A stretch of 64,000 bases of DNA, taken from Paenibacillus sp. JDR-2. GTDB taxonomy: Bacteria > Bacillota > Bacilli > Paenibacillales > Paenibacillaceae. Under the pieces are notes generated by a model that saw only the letters and a program-made list of their open reading frames with translations, did not search any database and was not told the DNA's origin. Every line of letters starts with the position of its first letter. Positions within the stretch are counted from its first letter, which is position 1. This document shows positions 59,553 to 64,000 of this stretch, piece after piece. Location: the NCBI RefSeq assembly GCF_000023585.1, contig NC_012914.1, positions 2,991,001 through 3,055,000 of the forward strand, in the 5' to 3' direction. Position numbers and translations under genes: made by a program.

Positions 59553-60863
59553 ATGAGTAGTCTTCGCGATAAAATGAACCGGCTTCGCGGGAGCAGCAGC
59601 TCAGCTTCTCCTTCCGAAGAAGCCGTAACTGTCGTGCAGGCACCGGAAACGGAAATTTCGCCTGCGACGGATGACGACCATCTGGAGACCTTGTCGGAAG
59701 AATGGTCTTCCATGGGGGTGAAGCTGCTTCACAACGAAGCGGGCAGCTTTCTGATCAGAAGGCTTGTATATCCGGCCGGTCACCAGCATGGCATTCATTG
59801 CCTAGGTGAGCTGCCATCCGCTTCTGCCGGATTGAGGGCATTCCACCAGGCACCGATTGACGCGGAACAGCTATTGTATCTCGACCTTGAGACGACGGGG
59901 CTTGGCGTTGGCACGGGCAACGTGCCGTTTATGGTTGGTCTGGCCTATTGGATGGGCTCCGAGCTGATCGTGGAACAGGCGGTTATTCGGCATCCCGCCG
60001 AGGAGCGGGCAATGCTTTATTACCTCAACAGCAAATTAAGCAACTACCGCTATCTGGTGAGCTATAACGGCAAAACCTTCGACTGGCCGGTCATGCAGAC
60101 ACGGTTCATTCTAAACGGATACAGCCGGAAGCTGTGGGAGCCGCTTCATCTTGATTTTCTGCATCCTTCCCGCAGTATATGGAAGAATACCCTTGCGTCG
60201 TTGCGGTTAAGCCATGTTGAAGAGGAACGGCTCGGAATCGAGCGGGTCGACGATGTACCCGGCTCGCTTGCGCCTCAGCTGTATTTTCAGTTTCTCGCCG
60301 ACGGCGATCCGGAGCCGCTGCGAGGCGTCTATCAGCATAATGAGATTGATATGCTGTCGCTGGTATGTCTGTCTATCCGCTTTGGACATCTGTTGAACGG
60401 GAACACGGATGGCGGCTACCAGCTGCCGATGCCTGCCGAATCGGAAGAGCTTATTCGTACAGGCTTGTGGCTGGAGAAGATGGGACATGCCGACCGGGCA
60501 GAGCTTATGTTCGAAGCCGCGTTAAGAGGTGACCGCACCGCAGCCGCCACGCTCAACATGCTGGCTGCAAGAGACAAGAAAGCTGGCAATTGGCAACGAG
60601 CTGTGTTATTGTGGCAGAAGGCTGTTATACAGTCGGTCCAGCATGGATCGGCTGGCTTGAATGCGAGCATTGAGCTGGCTATGTATTACGAGCATAAGCT
60701 GAAGGAATTTGATTCAGCTCTATCATATGTGTCAGAAGCATTGGAATTGGCGCTTATCGATCCTCTCGGGAGAAGGGACGCGAAGCGCCGCGCCGAAATC
60801 GAAAGCCTTCGCAAGAGGAGGGAGCGGCTTCTGCGCAAGACGGGAAGGAAGCTAGCGGAATGA
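59553..60863 (+). CDS. mrfB: DEDDh exonuclease MrfB (YprB-like) with C-terminal TPR region
   Basis: The protein has 436 residues; AAGGGAGG lies 17 bases before the ATG. The ribonuclease-H-like core shows LLYLDLETTGLG (Asp and Glu of motif I), YLVSYNGKTFDWPVM (motif II Asp) and YQHNEIDMLSLV (motif III His/Asp), so the four acidic residues plus His of DEDDh enzymes are intact. The C-terminal part (about 290-400) is helical, TPR-like: ADRAELMFEAALRGDRTAAATLNMLAARDKKAGNW. It is the partner nuclease of MrfA in B. subtilis and overlaps the next gene by 4 bases. Confidence 0.9.
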   Translation: MSSLRDKMNRLRGSSSSASPSEEAVTVVQAPETEISPATDDDHLETLSEEWSSMGVKLLHNEAGSFLIRRLVYPAGHQHGIHCLGELPSASAGLRAFHQAPIDAEQLLYLDLETTGLGVGTGNVPFMVGLAYWMGSELIVEQAVIRHPAEERAMLYYLNSKLSNYRYLVSYNGKTFDWPVMQTRFILNGYSRKLWEPLHLDFLHPSRSIWKNTLASLRLSHVEEERLGIERVDDVPGSLAPQLYFQFLADGDPEPLRGVYQHNEIDMLSLVCLSIRFGHLLNGNTDGGYQLPMPAESEELIRTGLWLEKMGHADRAELMFEAALRGDRTAAATLNMLAARDKKAGNWQRAVLLWQKAVIQSVQHGSAGLNASIELAMYYEHKLKEFDSALSYVSEALELALIDPLGRRDAKRRAEIESLRKRRERLLRKTGRKLAE

Positions 60864-61672
60864 ACGAACAATCAGCGCCGATGAAAGGCTTGCTCCTTGA
60901 TCTGGACGGCACTTTATATCATGGCACCCAGCGAATTGAAGGTGCGGATCAGCTAATCAGGCAGCTTCGCGAATGGAAGCTGCCTTACCGGTTCGTAACC
61001 AATAATTCGACCGTATCCCCGGAGGCGGTTGCTGAGCGGCTGCGCAAAATGGGGATCGACGCCGAGCCGCGCGAGGTATGCACCTCCGCGCAGGCCGCGG
61101 CGCAATACATAGCAAACCAAAAACCCGGCGCCTCTGTACTGGTCATTGGCGAAAGCGGGCTCATTGAAGCTGTTGAAGCTGCGGGCTTGCAGCTTACCGA
61201 AGAGCAGCCGGATTTTGTCCTGCAGGGACTGGATCGGCAGCTGTCGTACGAACAGCTGACAAGAGCGGTTAGATCCATACTTCAGGGAGCCGAATTTGTG
61301 TTGACCAATCCGGATCTATTGCTGCCCGGAGAAGGCGGCTTGTTCCCCGGCGCCGGATCGATAGGCGCCATGCTGACGGCGGCTGGAGGCAAGGAGCCTA
61401 CGCTGATCGGCAAGCCGTCGAAGATCTTAATGGATTATTCCCTTCGCCAGATTGGCCTGACAGCCGAAGATACTTGGGTCATCGGCGATAACCTGGCTAC
61501 GGATATCGCAGCCGGGCATGCCTCTGGCTGTGGAACGGTACTCGTGCTTACCGGATTAACGACACGGGATAACCTTGACTACTATGCAGAACGCGCAGGC
61601 TGCAGGCCCGACGTTATTTGCGATGATTTACATAAGCTTCTCTCGTATATTTCGTCCTCAATCGGGATATAA
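60860..61672 (+). CDS. NagD/YutF-type HAD phosphatase
   Basis: The protein has 270 residues, overlapping mrfB by ATGA. Motif I LLDLDGTLYHGTQRI, motif II VTNNST, motif III Lys in LIGKPSKIL and motif IV VIGDNLATDIAAGHASGCGTVLVLTG are those of the class IIA HAD (NagD/p-nitrophenylphosphatase-like) group. Members dephosphorylate nucleotide or sugar phosphates with broad specificity. The coupling to mrfB may be only positional, or may serve to remove phosphates from damaged nucleotides; no direct evidence. Confidence 0.9.
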   Translation: MNEQSAPMKGLLLDLDGTLYHGTQRIEGADQLIRQLREWKLPYRFVTNNSTVSPEAVAERLRKMGIDAEPREVCTSAQAAAQYIANQKPGASVLVIGESGLIEAVEAAGLQLTEEQPDFVLQGLDRQLSYEQLTRAVRSILQGAEFVLTNPDLLLPGEGGLFPGAGSIGAMLTAAGGKEPTLIGKPSKILMDYSLRQIGLTAEDTWVIGDNLATDIAAGHASGCGTVLVLTGLTTRDNLDYYAERAGCRPDVICDDLHKLLSYISSSIGI

Positions 61673-61711
61673 GAGAAAGCAATAGAGCCGACAGGAAGGA
61701 AGCGAACTTGC

Positions 61712-62527
61712 ATGCCGGAACTACCGGAAATGGAACATTACCGATTACGATTATCGGAGCTGATTATCGGCTCGCCGATTACGGGAACGGAAGTTACCCG
61801 AGATAAATCGATTAACATTAGCGCCGAGCAGTTCGAAGCGGAATTGGTTGGCCGGACGATATGGTTTGTGGAACGCAGAGGCAAACATCTGTTATTCCAC
61901 CTCGATAACGGCAAACGTCTCGTGCTCCATCTGATGCTTGGAGGCACGTTGTTTTTCGGCAGCGAAGAAGAGCGTCCTGACCGCACGGTTCAGGTAACGA
62001 TCCGTTTTGCGACTGGCAATTTGTATTTTATCGGTCTGCGGCTCGGTTACCTGCATTTTATGTCCGTAAAGGAAGCGGATGCGAAGCTCTCTGAGCTTGG
62101 GCCGGATCCATTCGATAAAAGATTGACGCTTGAGCGCTTTAAAGCACGCTTCAACAAGAAGAGAGGCGCGCTCAAAACAGCACTTGTAGACCAGCATGTG
62201 TTGTCCGGAATCGGCAATTGCTATGCGGACGAGATTGCTTTCGCGGCAAAAATCCGTCCCGATGCAAAAATTCCTTCCTTGACAGACGAAACATGGGAAC
62301 GAGTCTATGAATCCATGCATAGTGTGTTAAAGGAAGCGATTTCAAAGGGTGGCTACATGGAGCAGCCGTTAACAGCAGGAGATGCAATTACCGGCGGTTA
62401 CAACGATCATTGTCAGGTGTATGACCGCGGGGGAGAGCCATGCTTTGTCTGCGGTACCGCTATCGAGCAGTTTGAGATCTCGTCGCGCAAAGCTTTCGTT
62501 TGCCCAGTCTGCCAGAAGGAACAGTAG
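61712..62527 (+). CDS. Fpg/Nei family DNA glycosylase
   Basis: The protein has 271 residues; AGGAAGG precedes the ATG. The catalytic N-terminal PELPEM (Pro2, Glu3), Lys58 in RRGKHLLF, VLSGIGNCYADEI (the helix-two-turns-helix DNA-binding element) and a C-terminal zinc finger CFVCG...AFVCPVC with the Arg in SSRKAF are all present. It removes oxidised bases such as 8-oxoguanine or oxidised pyrimidines and cuts the strand. Fpg and Nei cannot be separated with certainty by eye. The classical mutM near polA would be elsewhere, so this may be a second, specialised paralogue. An endonuclease IV-like gene follows 4 bases later. Confidence 0.88.
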   Translation: MPELPEMEHYRLRLSELIIGSPITGTEVTRDKSINISAEQFEAELVGRTIWFVERRGKHLLFHLDNGKRLVLHLMLGGTLFFGSEEERPDRTVQVTIRFATGNLYFIGLRLGYLHFMSVKEADAKLSELGPDPFDKRLTLERFKARFNKKRGALKTALVDQHVLSGIGNCYADEIAFAAKIRPDAKIPSLTDETWERVYESMHSVLKEAISKGGYMEQPLTAGDAITGGYNDHCQVYDRGGEPCFVCGTAIEQFEISSRKAFVCPVCQKEQ

Positions 62528-62531
62528 AACG

Positions 62532-63362
62532 ATGTACATCGGCCGTCATCTCAGCATAAAGGAAGGCTATGCCTCCGCCGCCAAAGCCGCCTATTCGGGC
62601 GGCATTAATGCTTTTCAGTATTTTCCGAAAAACCCCCGCAGCCTTGGACTTAAATCCTTCGACCGGAGAGAGGCTGAGCGCTGCGCGGAACTGTGCAAGC
62701 AGTACGATATACTGACCATCGCGCATTCCCCCTATCCGACGAATCTGGCTTCGGAACGGGAGGATGTTCGCCAGCGTACCGTTGAATCCTTGCTTAATGA
62801 TCTGGATATTGCAAACAGCTGCGGCTCCATTGGCGTTGTCGTTCATTTTGGCGTCTATAAAGGGAAAGAACCGCTTGCCGGTTACCAATCCATTATTCAA
62901 TCGCTGAATGAAGTGACAAGCAGGTGGAACGGGAATGCCAAGCTGCTGATTGAGATTCAATCTGGCGAGCATACGTTTATGGGGACGACCATTGAGGAGT
63001 TAGCCCAAATCCGGGGATTATGCGCGGAGCCTGCGAAGCTGGCTTTTTGTCTGGATACCTGCCATATGTTTGCGAGCGGTTTATGGCATGGTGAGACTGA
63101 TGCGGAATGGCTGAAGAAAGCCGTCTCATTAGGGGTGCTGGAGCATGTTGCGGCTGTGCACTTCAATGACTCGATGTTCGCGGCTGGCGCACGGCGGGAC
63201 CGGCATGCGGCGCTTGGGAGCGGCCATATCGGCGAAGCAGGACTGAAGTGGCTGATGTCCGTGCCCGCACTTGCTGGCGTTCCTTTTATACTGGAAACGC
63301 CTTCAGACGAAGACGGTTCTTATGGAAGACAATTAAACCTGATGCGCGAATGGGGGACATGA
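62532..63362 (+). CDS. Endonuclease IV-like (AP endonuclease family 2) TIM-barrel protein
   Basis: The protein has 276 residues from the ATG at 62532, 4 bases after the glycosylase stop, with AAGGA in its end. MYIGRHLSIKEGYASAAKAAYSGGINAFQYFPKNPRSL is the opening of the Nfo family. The metal-binding residues appear in VVVHFGVYKG, LLIEIQSGE, FCLDTCHMFASG, AVHFNDS and FILETPSD. It should cut abasic sites left by the glycosylase. It differs from standard Nfo in some motif positions (IEIQSG rather than LETTAG), so it may be a paralogue with altered specificity. The gene order glycosylase then AP endonuclease suggests a base-excision module. Confidence 0.82.
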   Translation: MYIGRHLSIKEGYASAAKAAYSGGINAFQYFPKNPRSLGLKSFDRREAERCAELCKQYDILTIAHSPYPTNLASEREDVRQRTVESLLNDLDIANSCGSIGVVVHFGVYKGKEPLAGYQSIIQSLNEVTSRWNGNAKLLIEIQSGEHTFMGTTIEELAQIRGLCAEPAKLAFCLDTCHMFASGLWHGETDAEWLKKAVSLGVLEHVAAVHFNDSMFAAGARRDRHAALGSGHIGEAGLKWLMSVPALAGVPFILETPSDEDGSYGRQLNLMREWGT

Positions 63363-63365
63363 ACA

Positions 63366-63701
63366 ATGATACATGTATATCTGGATGACTATCGTCCTTG
63401 TCCGAAAGGTTTCGTGCTCGCTCGGAATGCGGAGGAATGCAAGCTTCTGATTGATTCCGAATCCATAGATATCTTGTCGCTGGACTATGATCTGGGCTGG
63501 AATGAGCCGACGGGTTACGAGGTTGTCCGTCATTTGGTGGAATCTGCCCGTTATCCGAAAAAAGTCTATTTGCATACCTCCAGCACTGCGGGAAGAATGC
63601 ACATGTATCATATGCTGTCGTCCCATGCGCCGATTGAAATGAAAATAATGAACGGGCCAATGCCGGACTCGCTGCTTGACGAAATTGCGGCTGGCAGCTG
63701 A
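63366..63701 (+). CDS. cREC-type receiver-like domain protein
   Basis: The protein has 111 residues, beginning 3 bases after the endonuclease stop with GGGGG upstream. The sequence IHVYLDDYRPCPKGFVLARN, ILSLDYDLGWNEPTGYEVVRHL and VYLHTSSTAGRMHMYHML resembles receiver (Rossmann-like) domains with two acidic residues after the first strand and Asp after the third, but without the usual two-component context or DNA-binding domain. It fits the group named cyclic-phosphate processing receiver (cREC). It is in the base-excision operon, so it may act on nucleotide-derived phosphates; this is inference. Confidence 0.6.
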   Translation: MIHVYLDDYRPCPKGFVLARNAEECKLLIDSESIDILSLDYDLGWNEPTGYEVVRHLVESARYPKKVYLHTSSTAGRMHMYHMLSSHAPIEMKIMNGPMPDSLLDEIAAGS

Positions 63702-63744
63702 TAATAAATGTTTTTTGGGTTGGTGTAACAACGGAGGTGTTGAA

Positions 63745-64000
63745 GTGAGCCGATGGATTGGTACGGCTAATCAGGGGTATTCTCCCTATGCAATTGAAGA
63801 GCTTCGGCGGCTGTTAGACGGCGTTAAAGTAACGCAGCTTGCCGCCGGAGAAACTTTTTTATTCGACAGCGAGCTTTCTGCGGAAGACGTTACCGCTGCT
63901 GTTGCGTCGGACAAGCCGATTTTCCTGCGACATTTGCAGCCTGTTGACCGTACGGTAGAGATCAAAGGCAATGCGGATGATCTGCAGGAGCTGTCGGAGA
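63745..64000 (+). CDS. N-terminal part of a protein cut by the window end, possibly an RNA methyltransferase
   Basis: The frame is open from a GTG at 63745, which has GGAGGTG 5 bases upstream, to the last base; the 85 residues seen are MSRWIGTANQGYSPYAIEELRRL then an acidic alpha/beta stretch. The opening AxxGYxxYAIEELRRL is the kind seen in THUMP- or FtsJ/RlmM-type methyltransferases, whose N-terminal domain handles RNA, but the catalytic part lies outside. No function is claimed beyond that. Confidence 0.4.
   Translation, partial: MSRWIGTANQGYSPYAIEELRRLLDGVKVTQLAAGETFLFDSELSAEDVTAAVASDKPIFLRHLQPVDRTVEIKGNADDLQELSE

Overview
The window looks like a chromosomal segment of a spore-forming, low-to-mid GC Firmicute of the Paenibacillaceae, most likely Paenibacillus. 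The reasons are spore genes (cotE, spoVK), strong GGAGG-type ribosome binding sites, frequent GTG/TTG starts, many rho-independent terminators, and a Bacillus-like backbone order: cotE ... mutS-mutL-(methyltransferase)-miaA-hfq ... spoVK-hflX-ynbB-glnR-glnA ... lexA<>yneA-ynzC. No tRNA, rRNA, CRISPR array, insertion sequence or prophage was recognised.

Layout: (1) 1-9.7 kb is an accessory carbohydrate region: a truncated secreted protein with a CBM-like module, a barrel hydrolase-like protein, a GH127-type enzyme, a divergent AraC regulator, a GH88 unsaturated glucuronyl hydrolase, a DUF2264 protein and a secreted six-repeat GH18 protein. Together they suggest breakdown of uronic-acid-containing oligosaccharides. 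(2) 9.9-13.4 kb is a tight four-gene set (methyltransferase, FAD oxidoreductase, SRPBCC/cyclase-like protein, beta-ketoacyl synthase) that reads like a small specialised-metabolite pathway. (3) 13.5-21.6 kb holds housekeeping and small genes: fused isobutyryl-CoA mutase icmF, a 52-residue membrane protein, yxcD-like, DUF309, carbonic anhydrase, yqkB-like and an M32 carboxypeptidase. (4) 21.7-22.0 kb is a tandem repeat array. It is followed by an ABC importer operon with an ArAE-type membrane protein. (5) 25.9-30 kb is a spore-surface segment: cotE, a predicted amidoligase and two tandem CgeB-like glycosyltransferases, lying between cotE and mutS, which are neighbours in Bacillus subtilis.

(6) 30-37 kb is mismatch repair and RNA modification/riboregulation (mutS, mutL, methyltransferase, miaA, hfq), mostly with ATGA overlaps. 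(7) 37-42 kb has a class A penicillin-binding protein with a C-terminal FN3 domain, a lipoprotein cyclophilin, DUF402 and YdcF-like proteins. (8) 42-47.6 kb is spoVK, hflX, ynbB and the glutamine synthetase unit glnR-glnA, with a candidate GlnR operator and three tandem interlocking-hairpin repeats before glnA. (9) 47.6-51.4 kb has a PspC-like protein, the divergent SOS pair lexA/yneA with LexA boxes inside both promoters, small conserved genes, a HAD hydrolase and mtnD. (10) 51.6-64 kb has metH, rnz, a YfhP-like protein, the mrfA-mrfB repair pair with a LexA-box-like palindrome upstream, a NagD-type HAD phosphatase, a DNA glycosylase, an endonuclease IV-like protein, a cREC-type receiver protein and a gene cut by the window end.

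Signals not explained by ordinary gene content include the glnR-glnA repeats, a 62/63-bp dimeric tandem array, a 59-bp palindromic repeat present twice (once in the mutS leader), the LexA-like box before mrfAB, and the cotE-adjacent spore-surface genes. All functional calls rest on reading motifs by eye and on recalled family knowledge; no database search was run.
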